Assembly (NCBI GenBank): GCA_964509505.1 | Contig: CAZDYP010000002.1 | Location: 9,996 to 73,995 of the forward strand | DNA: 64,000 nucleotides | Direction: 5' to 3' | From: CAZDYP01 sp964509505 | Lineage (GTDB): Bacteria > Chloroflexota > Anaerolineae > JACRMK01 | Part shown: positions 44,954-53,480 of the stretch, piece after piece | How positions within the stretch are numbered: position 1 is the first letter of the stretch | How the letters are laid out: every line of letters starts with the position of its first letter | Position numbers and translations under genes: made by a program | Notes under the pieces: generated by a model | What the model was told of the DNA's origin: nothing | Seen by the model: only the letters and a program-made list of their open reading frames with translations | Databases searched by the model: none

Positions 44954-47105
44954 CAAAATCCTCCTCGCCTACTTCGTCCTCACGCTCATCTGCACTTATC
45001 CGCTCGCGCTTAATCTCACGACAGCGATACCGGGCGACGGCTATGATGGGTGGCAGAATTATTGGAATTTGTGGTGGGCACGGCGCGCATTGCTTGAGCT
45101 CAACACATCACCGTTCTTCACATCTGACCTATTTTATCCGACGGGCGCGAGCCTCTACTTTCACACGCTCAACATCTTCAATGGTTTGTGGACGTTGCCG
45201 CTACACGCCTGGTCGAATCTTGCCTTCATCTACAACAGCGTCGTCATCTTTTCGTTTGTCGTCTCGGCGTATGGCGCCTATCTCCTCGCTACCTACACGC
45301 TTCATCAATGTCTGCGCGCCGCGCGCCCCACTTCATTCTTCGAGTTAGCTTCATCCCCTTTAGGGGACATGGACAAGCGCTTCACGCTTCACGCTTTTCT
45401 CGCTGGCTTCATCTTCGCCTTCTCGCCGTTCCGCTTCGCGCACTTGCTGGGTCACATGCAAGTCTTCTCGACGGAGTGGCTGCCGTTTTTCGGGTTGACG
45501 TTTTTGCAGATGCAAACACGGCGAGACGCGCTTTGGCGTCGCGCGTTCCTGCCCGCGCTCTTCCTCGCCTTGACCGCGCTCTGCGATTGGTACTTCGTCC
45601 TCTACCTCTTGCTCTTTGGTGTGATTGTCGTGGTCTATCAAATCATGTGTTGTTCAAAGTTCGCGGTTCAAGATTCAGAGTCTAATGTTCAACCTCTCAT
45701 ATCCCCCTCCCACTCTCCCATGCTAAAGCGCCGCTTTGCTGTCTCTAATATCCAATACCCCCTGTCCAATTTCTTCGCCGTCGTAGGCTGGTTCTCGCTC
45801 CTCATCTCACCCATCCTTGTTCCCATGTTGCGCGAAGGCGGAGCAGCAGCGCACCTGCGTCCGCCTCTTGAGGAAAGCATCGCGCTCTCTGCCGACTTGC
45901 TCGCCTTCGTCACGCCGAGCGAGTTTCATCCCGTGTGGGGCGAAGCGATGCGTGAGGTTGGCGAGCGCTTCACGACCAGCACCGCAGAGCGCACCGTCTT
46001 CACAGGCTTCGTGCCGTTGCTATTAGCCAGCGTCGCCATCTGGCGCTGGCGCCAGCAGCGCGCGCTGCGGTTGTGGTCGCTGGCGCTGTTGATCTTCTTC
46101 GTGTTCGCGTTGGGACCTTATCTACACATCGGCGGGCAAATCATTTCAACCTTCCCGCTGCCGTATTTGTGGTTCTATACGCTCGCGCCGCTCGTCAACA
46201 TCACGCGCTCCATCAGCCGTTACGACGTAATGGTGATGTTAGCGTTGGCGGTGTTGGCAGCGTTGGGGTTGCGCGCGTTGCAGGCGCGTCGTGTCATAGT
46301 GTGGCTTGTGTGTGGTCTCATCTTCTTCGAGTTTCTCGCCGCGCCATATCCCTTGACGCCCGTCGCCATCGCGCCCTTCTATCTGCAGCTGCGCCACGAA
46401 GTAGGGACGTTTGCGCTGCTCGAATTGCCCATCAACATTGACCGCCCCGACCCATTGGTGTATCAGACGGTTCATGCGCGCCCGCTCATCAGCGCCTATA
46501 CCTCGCGCTTCAATCCATTGTCTCTCGTCGAGCGCACGCCCATCTTGAACGAGTTGCGCTCGCTCGCGCCTGACATCATTCAATATGACACACGCACAGT
46601 TGGCGCGAGCGTGTTGGACGATTTGCGCGTGCGCTATGTCATTAATCATCCGCTCACGATGGGCGAAGGCGACGAGCGCACCGTAACGAACCGCGTGTTG
46701 CGCGAGCTGTTTGGCAACCAACGTCCCATCGTAAACGAACCCAATCTCGTCGTGTATCGTGTCATGCCCCCTACACCCCATCAGCCCTACCTCGTGTTGG
46801 GCGATGGCTGGGGCGCTATGCAACCGGTGAATGGCAACACGCAACGCACCATCGCTGCGTCTGCAACTGTGCAGGTGATGGCGCGCACAACAACCACTGC
46901 CACGTTGCAAATCACAGCGCGCGCTGCATCACAACCTACGCTGTTGCGCCTCGCGCGTGACCATAAGACGCTCGGCGAGTTTGTCATCACCACTGAGGAC
47001 ATGCCTATTAGTGTGCCATTGAATTTGCAAGCTCAGTCGTTTACATTGGAGCTGATAGCCGCTCAACCCTTATCCATCAAAACATTGAGCTTGCAGACAC
47101 CGTAA
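44868..47105 (+). CDS. Polytopic membrane protein, glycosyltransferase-39/YfhO-like
   Basis: About 745 residues. The start is uncertain: ATG 44868 or TTG 44844, both inside a heptamer repeat. LAYFVLTLICTYPLALNLTT then GDGYDGWQNYWNLWWARRAL is the first segment and Asp-rich loop typical of large Chloroflexi membrane proteins of the GT-C class. About ten membrane segments lie before residue 520, and a soluble beta-rich tail of about 220 residues follows. A translated repeat insert is at 45650-45773. Together with the previous gene it may transfer lipid-linked sugars outside the membrane; the substrate is unknown. Confidence 0.75.
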   Translation: MFHLSSSIFRPPSPISRLLSSVLRLPSALKILLAYFVLTLICTYPLALNLTTAIPGDGYDGWQNYWNLWWARRALLELNTSPFFTSDLFYPTGASLYFHTLNIFNGLWTLPLHAWSNLAFIYNSVVIFSFVVSAYGAYLLATYTLHQCLRAARPTSFFELASSPLGDMDKRFTLHAFLAGFIFAFSPFRFAHLLGHMQVFSTEWLPFFGLTFLQMQTRRDALWRRAFLPALFLALTALCDWYFVLYLLLFGVIVVVYQIMCCSKFAVQDSESNVQPLISPSHSPMLKRRFAVSNIQYPLSNFFAVVGWFSLLISPILVPMLREGGAAAHLRPPLEESIALSADLLAFVTPSEFHPVWGEAMREVGERFTTSTAERTVFTGFVPLLLASVAIWRWRQQRALRLWSLALLIFFVFALGPYLHIGGQIISTFPLPYLWFYTLAPLVNITRSISRYDVMVMLALAVLAALGLRALQARRVIVWLVCGLIFFEFLAAPYPLTPVAIAPFYLQLRHEVGTFALLELPINIDRPDPLVYQTVHARPLISAYTSRFNPLSLVERTPILNELRSLAPDIIQYDTRTVGASVLDDLRVRYVINHPLTMGEGDERTVTNRVLRELFGNQRPIVNEPNLVVYRVMPPTPHQPYLVLGDGWGAMQPVNGNTQRTIAASATVQVMARTTTTATLQITARAASQPTLLRLARDHKTLGEFVITTEDMPISVPLNLQAQSFTLELIAAQPLSIKTLSLQTP
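45650..45773. repeat. Heptamer-unit inverted repeat inside coding sequence
   Basis: GTTCAAA, GTTCGCG, GTTCAAG, ATTCAGA, GTCTAAT, GTTCAAC, then CTCTCAT, ATCCCCC, TCCCACT, CTCCCAT in phase. A TGCTAAAGCGCCGCTTTGCTG palindrome and ATATCCA units follow. Frame is kept through 124 nt; it encodes a hydrophilic insert between membrane segments. Confidence 0.85.
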
Positions 47106-47110
47106 CGGCA

Positions 47111-47174
47111 CGCCATTTCGCTAGTCGCTATCCACCATCAGCCATCTGCCACTTGCCGCTTGCTACTTGCATCG
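47111..47174. repeat. Heptamer-unit repeat (GCCATCT type)
   Basis: GCCATTT, CGCTAGT, CGCTATC, CACCATC, AGCCATC, TGCCACT, TGCCGCT, TGCTACT and TGCATCG in phase, between a membrane-protein gene and the propeptide-like gene. Confidence 0.85.
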
Positions 47175-47216
47175 CCTCTCTCGCCGTGATACTATGTGTC
47201 GTGAAGGGAGGCGTTT

Positions 47217-47471
47217 ATGAGTCGTATAGATGCTGCGTTTGAAAAAAAGTTGCAAAGCAACCCATCCGCCAACGTGCGCGTGATTGTGCGGACAGCGCAA
47301 GCGCCCGCGCAATGCGTGTCCGCGCTCGAAGCGCAAGGCTTCAAGGTCATCCGCGTCTCGTCGCTCATCAATGCGGTAACCGTCGAGGGCAAAGCGCAAA
47401 TGGCGCTGAGGCTAGACCAAGAGGATTGGGTAGTGCGGATCGAGGAAGACAAGCTCGTTCACACCATGTAA
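47217..47471 (+). CDS. Stand-alone subtilisin-propeptide (I9)-like protein
   Basis: 84 residues with a strong GGGAGG 6 nt upstream. VRVIVRTAQAPAQCVSALEA then GFKVIRVSSLINAVTVEGKA and DWVVRIEEDKLVHTM is the alpha-beta plan of inhibitor I9 propeptides, ending in the His-Thr-Met-like tail that enters a subtilisin active site. There is no signal peptide. It precedes a subtilase gene (47574) that has its own propeptide-like N-terminus. It may be a trans-acting chaperone or inhibitor. The fold is inferred. Confidence 0.7.
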   Translation: MSRIDAAFEKKLQSNPSANVRVIVRTAQAPAQCVSALEAQGFKVIRVSSLINAVTVEGKAQMALRLDQEDWVVRIEEDKLVHTM

Positions 47472-47563
47472 ATTGGATATTGGATATTGGATTTCGGCTC
47501 TTTGGTCTCACTGTCCCCTATCCAATATCTAATATCCAATTTCTAACCTCCAATATCCAAAAT
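47471..47563. repeat. Heptamer-unit inverted repeat (TATTGGA type)
   Basis: AATTGGA, TATTGGA, TATTGGA, TTTCGGC on the left; CTATCCA, ATATCTA, ATATCCA, ATTTCTA, ACCTCCA, ATATCCA on the right. A good hairpin between the propeptide-like gene and the subtilase gene. Confidence 0.9.
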
Positions 47564-47573
47564 CGGAGAGACC

Positions 47574-48872
47574 ATGATTCAAGACAAGCTCGGTAGTGAA
47601 ATCGCCACGCGCATGCAGGCGCTGCCCGACGAGGCGCATCCGGTCATCGTGAAATACAAAACACTGCCGCCGACCATTGCGACCATCTCTGCATTGCGTA
47701 TCGCGGATGACCTGACGTTTGGCATTGAGCATCAATACACGATCTTACCTGCGGTGGCAGGCAAAGCAACTCAAGCTCAAATCAGCGCGCTGACCGATGA
47801 TCCCAACGTCGAAGCCGTGTGGTTCGATAGTCCCGTTCACGTCATGCTCGATGTGTCGGCGCCGCTCATTGGCGCGCCGAAGTTGTGGTCGAATGGCTTC
47901 GCGGGCAAGGGCGTCACGATTTGCATTGTAGATACGGGCATTGATCCCGACCATCCCGACTTCGAGGGTCGCATCGCCAAGACCCAAGATTTCACGGGCG
48001 AAGGTGTGAAAGATGGGAATGGGCACGGCACGCATTGCGCGAGCATCGCCGCTGGCACAGGCAAAGCGTCGAATGGCAAATATCGCGGCGTTGCGCCCGA
48101 GGCAACCATCATGGCCGCGAAGGTGTTGGGTAACAATGGCTCTGGCTCAACAAGCGATGTGATGGCAGGCGTCGAATGGGCAGTGCAGAACGGCGCGCAA
48201 ATCATCAGCTTATCATTGGGTTCGGATGGCTCGTGCGACGGCACCGATGCGTTGTCGCAGACGTGCGATGCAGCGATGCAAGCAGGGCGCGTCGTCTGTG
48301 TCGCCGCGGGCAACGCGGGACCGGGCGCAAGCACGGTTGGCTCGCCGGGCTGCGCGAAAATCGCCATCACGATTGGCGCGACAGATGACGATGATGCGAT
48401 TGCGTCGTTCTCGTCGCGGGGTCCGACAGCCGATGGGCGCGTGAAGCCCGATGTGTGTTTTCCCGGTGTGCGTATCGTCGCGGCGCGCGCGAAAGGCACG
48501 AGCATGGGGCGCGTCGTGGATGATTTTTACACAACCGCGTCAGGCACCAGCATGGCGACGCCCCACGCCAGCGGCGCGTGCGCGTTGTTGTTGCAAGCGC
48601 ATCCGCAAGCGACGCCCTCACAAATTAAAGACGCGCTGCTGAAAACGGCGAAGAACATTAACTTGGATAAGAACACGATGGGTGCGGGCCGCGCGCAGTT
48701 GCCCGAAGCGAATCAAGCATTGGGTGTAACTCCGCCACCGCCGCCGCCGCCACCGCCTCCGCCGCCTCCGCCACCGCCACCGCCACCGCCGCCACAGAAA
48801 GGCTGCTTGCCGTTGTTGCTGACAATTGGCGCGTTGTTGATCAGTGCGTTCCTGATGATTCGGAAAAAATAA
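47574..48872 (+). CDS. Subtilisin-like serine protease with poly-Pro stalk and C-terminal membrane anchor
   Basis: 432 residues. An N-terminal I9-like part (VIVKYKTLPPTIATIS; VEAVWFDSPVHVM) leads into an S8 domain with the full triad: Asp in ICIVDTGIDPDHPD, His in DGNGHGTHCASIA, Ser in SGTSMATPHASG; the oxyanion Asn is in VAAGNAGPG. After it come about 23 Pro residues from CCG/CCA/CCT repeats (48733-48796), then KGCLPLLLTIGALLISAFLMIRKK, a membrane segment with a basic end. No N-terminal signal peptide is visible, so the route of export, or a cytoplasmic tail-anchored site, is unclear. Confidence 0.9.
   Translation: MIQDKLGSEIATRMQALPDEAHPVIVKYKTLPPTIATISALRIADDLTFGIEHQYTILPAVAGKATQAQISALTDDPNVEAVWFDSPVHVMLDVSAPLIGAPKLWSNGFAGKGVTICIVDTGIDPDHPDFEGRIAKTQDFTGEGVKDGNGHGTHCASIAAGTGKASNGKYRGVAPEATIMAAKVLGNNGSGSTSDVMAGVEWAVQNGAQIISLSLGSDGSCDGTDALSQTCDAAMQAGRVVCVAAGNAGPGASTVGSPGCAKIAITIGATDDDDAIASFSSRGPTADGRVKPDVCFPGVRIVAARAKGTSMGRVVDDFYTTASGTSMATPHASGACALLLQAHPQATPSQIKDALLKTAKNINLDKNTMGAGRAQLPEANQALGVTPPPPPPPPPPPPPPPPPPPPPQKGCLPLLLTIGALLISAFLMIRKK
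48733..48796. repeat. CCN trinucleotide repeat coding poly-proline
   Basis: A pure run of Pro codons between the protease domain and the C-terminal membrane segment; a likely site of length variation. Confidence 0.9.
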
Positions 48873-48897
48873 AACTGATAAGCGTTACGCAGTTGAA

Positions 48898-49068
48898 CTA
48901 AGAGGCTGTGTTGCCAAAATAGTAACCCCGCTTCAGTTTGCAGCGGGGTGTTGTTTGGTTTATCCCTTTGACTTCGGCGAGGGCTTCATCCACTTGGAGA
49001 TTAAGCGTCTGATAAAACCAATTTAGCAGGGTTGAGTTGATGCCTCCTAGAAAGTAGAGCCTGAAACC
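48898..49068 (-). pseudogene. Fragment resembling the C-terminus of a TetR-type regulator
   Basis: An open minus-strand frame without a start codon reads FRLYFLGGINSTLLNWFYQT and then NLQVDEALAEVKG, which resembles the last two helices of TetR-family ligand domains (FLxGxxxxLLxxW...DEALAxV). It stops at 48898 and is flanked by two terminators. Assigned by pattern only. Confidence 0.3.
48926..48948 (+). terminator. Terminator of the subtilase gene
   Basis: CCCCGCT/AGCGGGG stem with a 9-nt loop, followed by TGTTGTTTGGTTT. Confidence 0.65.
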
Positions 49069-49107
49069 AAAAGCCCTCGCGGGTTTTATCCACCCGCGAG
49101 GGCTTTT
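49069..49107. terminator. Bidirectional terminator behind the 1345-residue subtilase
   Basis: A perfect 15-bp stem (AAAAGCCCTCGCGGG / CCCGCGAGGGCTTTT) with a T-tract on both strands, 2 nt from the stop codon at 49110. Confidence 0.9.
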
Positions 49108-49109
49108 GT

Positions 49110-52100
49110 TTATCTGACGATGAACGGCAGATACACTGGCTTGGGTATCGCCATGATCGTCCGCGCGCGTTGTCTGAACACGAAGCCATGGTCGCTAACG
49201 AGCGTCATAGCGGCGGCGAGCGTTTGTCCCCACGCATTCGGGTCGTTGCCTTGCACCGTCCATTGCAACGTGATGGGGTTGGTCAGCGCTCCACTCCATG
49301 TGAGCGTGCGCGTCGCCGCGTTGTAATTCAACCCAACGCCATTGAGTGAAATCATCGTAATGCTGGTTGGCAACGTGACCGTGACGCGCGCGCTATTGGC
49401 GAAGGCGAGATTGGCGCTGTTCAAGCTCAACGTATAAGTGAAGGTAGAAGTGGGTGGGGTGAAGACAGGCGCGACGAGCGTGGCGTCGCCGATGGGGCTG
49501 AGCCAGCCGATGATTTGTTGCATCACGGTGATTTGGTGTGTCGTACTGATGGCTTCAAAGGGGAAGGCGAAGAACACCGTCTTGAAGCGTGTGATGAGAC
49601 TGCCAGCGCCAATCGTATTGAGCGCGGAGGCTTGTTTATAGTTACCCATAAAAGCGGATTGCGCGAGACCATTGGGCGCGAGGTAGTCGGCAAAATTTCG
49701 ATATGGATACGTCAGCGTGTAAGGTCCAAGGCCGTCGCCAATGACGTTGCCTGTAACACCGTTGACAACCGTTACAGTTACATCGTTGGTGAACGACAGC
49801 ACACCCAAATAGTCGAATGGAAAAGTGGATGATGCGCCACGCACGTAGAGGTAATCTTGCGCCGAGTAAAACAGACGCCCTCCGCCGTCGAGATAACGAG
49901 CGAGGTTGTCCTCGTCGCTTGCGTTCAACGGGTCGAACCAATCGTAGCCGCTCGTCCACACGACGATGGGATACATCTGCAAATAGGCGAGTGAGGGACC
50001 GCCATAACCGTGTGTATCAAATGTGTCGAACGGAATGTGGTTGGCGGCTAAGGCGTTTTGATAGGCTGATTCGATGTTGTACCAACGGTCATCGTCCACC
50101 ATCAACACCGTCGCAGGCGTCTTACTCACGAGCGTGCGTGTTTGCGCGAGCGTCGGCTCTGAGAGCGGTTGAATGACGAGTGACAATGAGTTTGAAATGT
50201 TGCGTGTGACGTTTGAGGGAATGTCAGTGCGGATGCCGATGGTTTGACTGGCGCAGGGCCCAAGTGGCAGCGTGCTGGCTTGCGTTTGGGTGAAGGTCGC
50301 ATTCCACAGCGAGAAGGGCCACGCCCCCCCCGCTGAAGTGATGGTATATGTTTCGGTGAATTGCCCGATGTTCTGCAAACTTAAGGTATGCGTCACAGAT
50401 TGCCCCGCAAGTCCAACGGCGATGTGGTCATCTGTGCTGACGGTTAAGCCACGCGGCAGCGGCGGCGCCATCAACCAATCAATCAGTTGTTGCATGGCTT
50501 GTTGCCGCGCGCTAGCAGACCCAACGCCTTCAAATCCAAAACCCGTATAAGCTGCGCGATATTGTTGACACGTGGACACGCTCAGTCCCGCGAACTCGCC
50601 GTTTTGATAGGTGAGCAATGGCTGGGCGTTTTCGTTGAGCAACGTAATCGCATCGAGCGTGAGTTGATTACGCGCGCTGTCGGTGTGGTTGACGGTGAAG
50701 GTGATGCCTATTAGCGCAGTACCGGTGAGTCCTGTCGCACTAGGCGACGCCACCGCGTCTTGCGCGAACCGTCCATAGAGTCTTAGTGGAAAATAGAGGC
50801 TGCCGAAGGTGAACGGCGAGCCGCCGTCCCAAAAAGCCACATCTTGGCCGCTGAGAAACAAGCGCCCCCCTCTATCGAGATACTGGATCAGTGTGTAGTC
50901 TGCGCCGACGTAGCCCGGCGAATCGAGCGGCGACGACCAAAACGTGATGCTATATGGCAAGAGCGTCGTGAGGTTAGGCACAGAAGCGATGGAAAGAGTA
51001 ATGGAATGAACGTGATAAGTGTAACCAAGCGCGTCGAGCGCGTCACGATAATACTTGGCTTGGCTTTGGTTGTACCATACGCCGCTATCCACCAACAAGA
51101 TACTCGGCGCGGTAGTTAGCGCAAAATTCTGTGTGATGACATAGCCTGTCGTGATAGTGACCGCTGCGGTAACGAGGCGGTGTTGCCAGCTCGTCGCACG
51201 CAAGGTGTATGCGCCGATAGGCAAAGGCAAGGTATAAAAACCGTTGGCGTCGGTATTGACGCTTGCAGGTGTGTTTTGTGCGCTCACCGTCGCACTCAAG
51301 GGCACGTCGCTGCGCATCTCGGTCACGCGCCCGCGCACGGTGCCAGTCGGCGTCGTCGTCAAATCAAAATTCAAAACGGTGGTAACGTGCGAGCTGATCG
51401 TCGCGGGTATATTGAGCATGGCGTTGTAGCCAAACGCAAACACACTCACCGAGTAAACGCCTTGATCGAGGTGCAGACGATAAGTTCCATTGCTGTTGCT
51501 GGTCACTTGAACAGTTTGCGAAAAACGGTCGGCGGCGATGACTTGCGCGCCCGCCAGCGGCGCGCCGCTCGACGTAATGACGCCGCTCAATATGCCGCCC
51601 GTCGAAACTTGCAACACTGCCGCATACGCATTCACACGCCCCCATCCTGTGTAGTTGTTGGGCAACGTCGTCGTCAATGGCACAGCCGTTGAAGTGATCG
51701 CATACAGCGTATCGGTGAGGGTGAGGCTTGAGTTCGCTTGTTTGATGAGCGCGGCGACGCCTGCGATATGTGGCGTTGCCATCGAAGTTCCGTTCAAGAG
51801 CGCGTAAGCGCCGCCGGGCATCGTGGACGAAACGGCGACGCCCGGCGCCACGATGTCGGGTTTAATGTGATCGGTGAGCGGTGAGGGACCGCGCGAGGAA
51901 AAATAAGCCAGCGCGTCGTTTTTATCCGTCGCGCCCACCGTAAACGATTCATCGAAACTACCGGGCGAACCCACACTGCCCATGCCCGCAGCGCCGTTGT
52001 TGCCCGCGGCAAACACAGGCAAAATGCCCGCAGCGCGTACCGCCTGCACATCCGCTAAAAATGTGGTGTCGTAGCCGTTGTTGTCGCCCCACGAATTGGA

Positions 52101-53147
52101 GATGATGTCGGGCGCGAGTGCGGGGTCGCCATTCGGCGCGATGACCCACTGGAAAGCCGCGTGAATCCACGAGTCTTGCGCCACGCCTGCGTTGGTGAAA
52201 ATTTTGACGGCGATCCATTGCGCGCCGGGCGCAACCCCAACCACACGACCAACATCGCTGCCGACGATGGTGCCCATCGTGTGTGTGCCGTGCCCATGTC
52301 CATCGCCCGGATATAGGTAGCCTTGCGATGTTGCATCGAACCAGTTGCCCTCATGTACAGGCGGCAAGTTGCCTCGATAGCCGCGATATTTTGTTTGAAG
52401 CGCGGGGTGTAGCCAATCTACTCCAGTATCCAGATTCGCCACGACGATGCCTGTGCCATCAATGCCCAAGGCGTTCCAAACTTGGTCGGCTTGGATGAGG
52501 GTGATGTTCCAGTTTGGTGTAGGAGATTGGAGATTGGAGGTTGGAGATTGGAGGTTGGAGGTTGGAAGTTGGAAGTTGGAGATTGGAAGTTGGCGGGTGG
52601 GGATTAGAGGTCGAGCATCGGACGTTGAATCGTGAACGCTGAACTCTGAACCTTGAACCTTGGAAGTTGGTGTGGCGTCAATCAGTGTGCGGATGTGGTC
52701 GGCTTTGATGATGGCGATTTCAGGACGCGCGGCGAGGTCAAGGATGGTGTTGGCGTCGGCTGTAGCGGCGACGGCGTTGACGATCCAAAAAGCGCGAATG
52801 GAATTGACGCGCCCTGCTAGTTGACGAGAGGTGAGGAACGCCAGCGCGCCGCGTTGGGTGCGCGTGGCTGTGTCTTGCAGTGTGTTGACGACGGTCGCGC
52901 GACGGGCTAACGCTGTGGCTTGACGCGCAGCCAGCTGCAAATCGGCTTGCTCCACAAAATGCGCGATGAACGGCGTGAGCGTATCAGGTTGTTGTATGAG
53001 CTGTTTCAAAAGCGTCGGCTCGAATTTATGTCTGAGCTCAGGCGGCACATCGAAAGGCGGTGGCGGCGCAGCGTGAGTTGTATAGTATTGTGAGAGAATG
53101 AGGAATAAGGTGATGGCGATAAAGCAGACGCGGCAAATATTTTTCAT
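49110..53147 (-). CDS. Large secreted subtilase with CarboxypepD-reg repeats
   Basis: 1345 residues with a signal peptide (ICRVCFIAITLFLILSQYY then AAPPPP). A propeptide is followed by a heptamer-repeat insert (about residues 160-212). The S8 domain has Asp in VVANLDTGVDWLHP, His in GHGHGTHTMGTI and Ser in LLNGTSMATPHIAG. Two carboxypeptidase-regulatory-like beta domains follow (GVITSSGAPLAGAQVIA; GRVTEMRSDVPLSATVSA). Then come two copies of a domain opening ILLVDSGVWYN / VLMVDDDRWYN with Gly-Gly-Arg-Leu-Phe (DRGGRLFLSGQD; DGGGRLFYSAQD). It ends KPVYLPFIVR, the tail also seen on the 3775 protein. Probably an exported degradative protease. Confidence 0.9.
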   Translation of the reverse strand: MKNICRVCFIAITLFLILSQYYTTHAAPPPPFDVPPELRHKFEPTLLKQLIQQPDTLTPFIAHFVEQADLQLAARQATALARRATVVNTLQDTATRTQRGALAFLTSRQLAGRVNSIRAFWIVNAVAATADANTILDLAARPEIAIIKADHIRTLIDATPTSKVQGSEFSVHDSTSDARPLIPTRQLPISNFQLPTSNLQSPTSNLQSPTPNWNITLIQADQVWNALGIDGTGIVVANLDTGVDWLHPALQTKYRGYRGNLPPVHEGNWFDATSQGYLYPGDGHGHGTHTMGTIVGSDVGRVVGVAPGAQWIAVKIFTNAGVAQDSWIHAAFQWVIAPNGDPALAPDIISNSWGDNNGYDTTFLADVQAVRAAGILPVFAAGNNGAAGMGSVGSPGSFDESFTVGATDKNDALAYFSSRGPSPLTDHIKPDIVAPGVAVSSTMPGGAYALLNGTSMATPHIAGVAALIKQANSSLTLTDTLYAITSTAVPLTTTLPNNYTGWGRVNAYAAVLQVSTGGILSGVITSSGAPLAGAQVIAADRFSQTVQVTSNSNGTYRLHLDQGVYSVSVFAFGYNAMLNIPATISSHVTTVLNFDLTTTPTGTVRGRVTEMRSDVPLSATVSAQNTPASVNTDANGFYTLPLPIGAYTLRATSWQHRLVTAAVTITTGYVITQNFALTTAPSILLVDSGVWYNQSQAKYYRDALDALGYTYHVHSITLSIASVPNLTTLLPYSITFWSSPLDSPGYVGADYTLIQYLDRGGRLFLSGQDVAFWDGGSPFTFGSLYFPLRLYGRFAQDAVASPSATGLTGTALIGITFTVNHTDSARNQLTLDAITLLNENAQPLLTYQNGEFAGLSVSTCQQYRAAYTGFGFEGVGSASARQQAMQQLIDWLMAPPLPRGLTVSTDDHIAVGLAGQSVTHTLSLQNIGQFTETYTITSAGGAWPFSLWNATFTQTQASTLPLGPCASQTIGIRTDIPSNVTRNISNSLSLVIQPLSEPTLAQTRTLVSKTPATVLMVDDDRWYNIESAYQNALAANHIPFDTFDTHGYGGPSLAYLQMYPIVVWTSGYDWFDPLNASDEDNLARYLDGGGRLFYSAQDYLYVRGASSTFPFDYLGVLSFTNDVTVTVVNGVTGNVIGDGLGPYTLTYPYRNFADYLAPNGLAQSAFMGNYKQASALNTIGAGSLITRFKTVFFAFPFEAISTTHQITVMQQIIGWLSPIGDATLVAPVFTPPTSTFTYTLSLNSANLAFANSARVTVTLPTSITMISLNGVGLNYNAATRTLTWSGALTNPITLQWTVQGNDPNAWGQTLAAAMTLVSDHGFVFRQRARTIMAIPKPVYLPFIVR
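52511..52670. repeat. Heptamer-unit repeat inside the subtilase gene (GATTGGA type)
   Basis: More than 15 units in 7-nt phase (GGAGATT/GGAGGTT/GGAAGTT) followed by TGAACGC/TGAACCT units. Read on the coding strand they encode SNFQLPTSNLQSPTSNLQSP between the propeptide and the catalytic domain. The frame is kept through 160 nt. Confidence 0.92.
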
Positions 53148-53478
53148 AGGGGTATCTTAGCTCAAAAGGAATGGGCAACGAAACACCGGGATTTATGCAA
53201 GACCCAATTTTTGCCGCGAATTGACGCGAAGCTGCACGAATCGCAAGCGTTCAACCGACCTATTCCAATGGGTTTCCCCCAGCGACGACACATAACGTCC
53301 AGAGATTCAGTAGATCCGCATTGGGCGACTTAAAAGACCTGTCAGGTTTCGCCGCCCCGCGCCTTCACAATCGCTAGCGATAGCGAACCCTGACAGGTCT
53401 CTCGAAGTTGGCTCTACTGAGACGGTGAGCTCATGCGCTAATTCGAGTATCGTCGTCTTGCCGATTTGACGCGGCGCG
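53148..53478. other. 331-nt spacer with remnants
   Basis: It holds the palindrome at 53335-53400 and the ATPase fragment at 53415-53480. Nothing else is recognised between 53148 and 53330. Confidence 0.5.
53335..53400. repeat. AGACCTGTCAGG palindrome with long loop
   Basis: AGACCTGTCAGG-TTTCGC on the left and GCGAA-CCCTGACAGGTCT on the right bracket 30 nt. Same family as 8147-8185 and 37981-38011. Confidence 0.75.
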
Positions 53479-53480
53479 TC
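53415..53480 (-). pseudogene. Remnant of an AAA-type ATPase (Walker A fragment)
   Basis: The minus strand reads APRQIGKTTILELAHELTVS, the P-loop start (GPRQxGKTT) of DUF4143/archaeal-type ATPases. No further domain is left. It abuts the palindrome at 53335 and the stop of the next gene. Confidence 0.55.
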
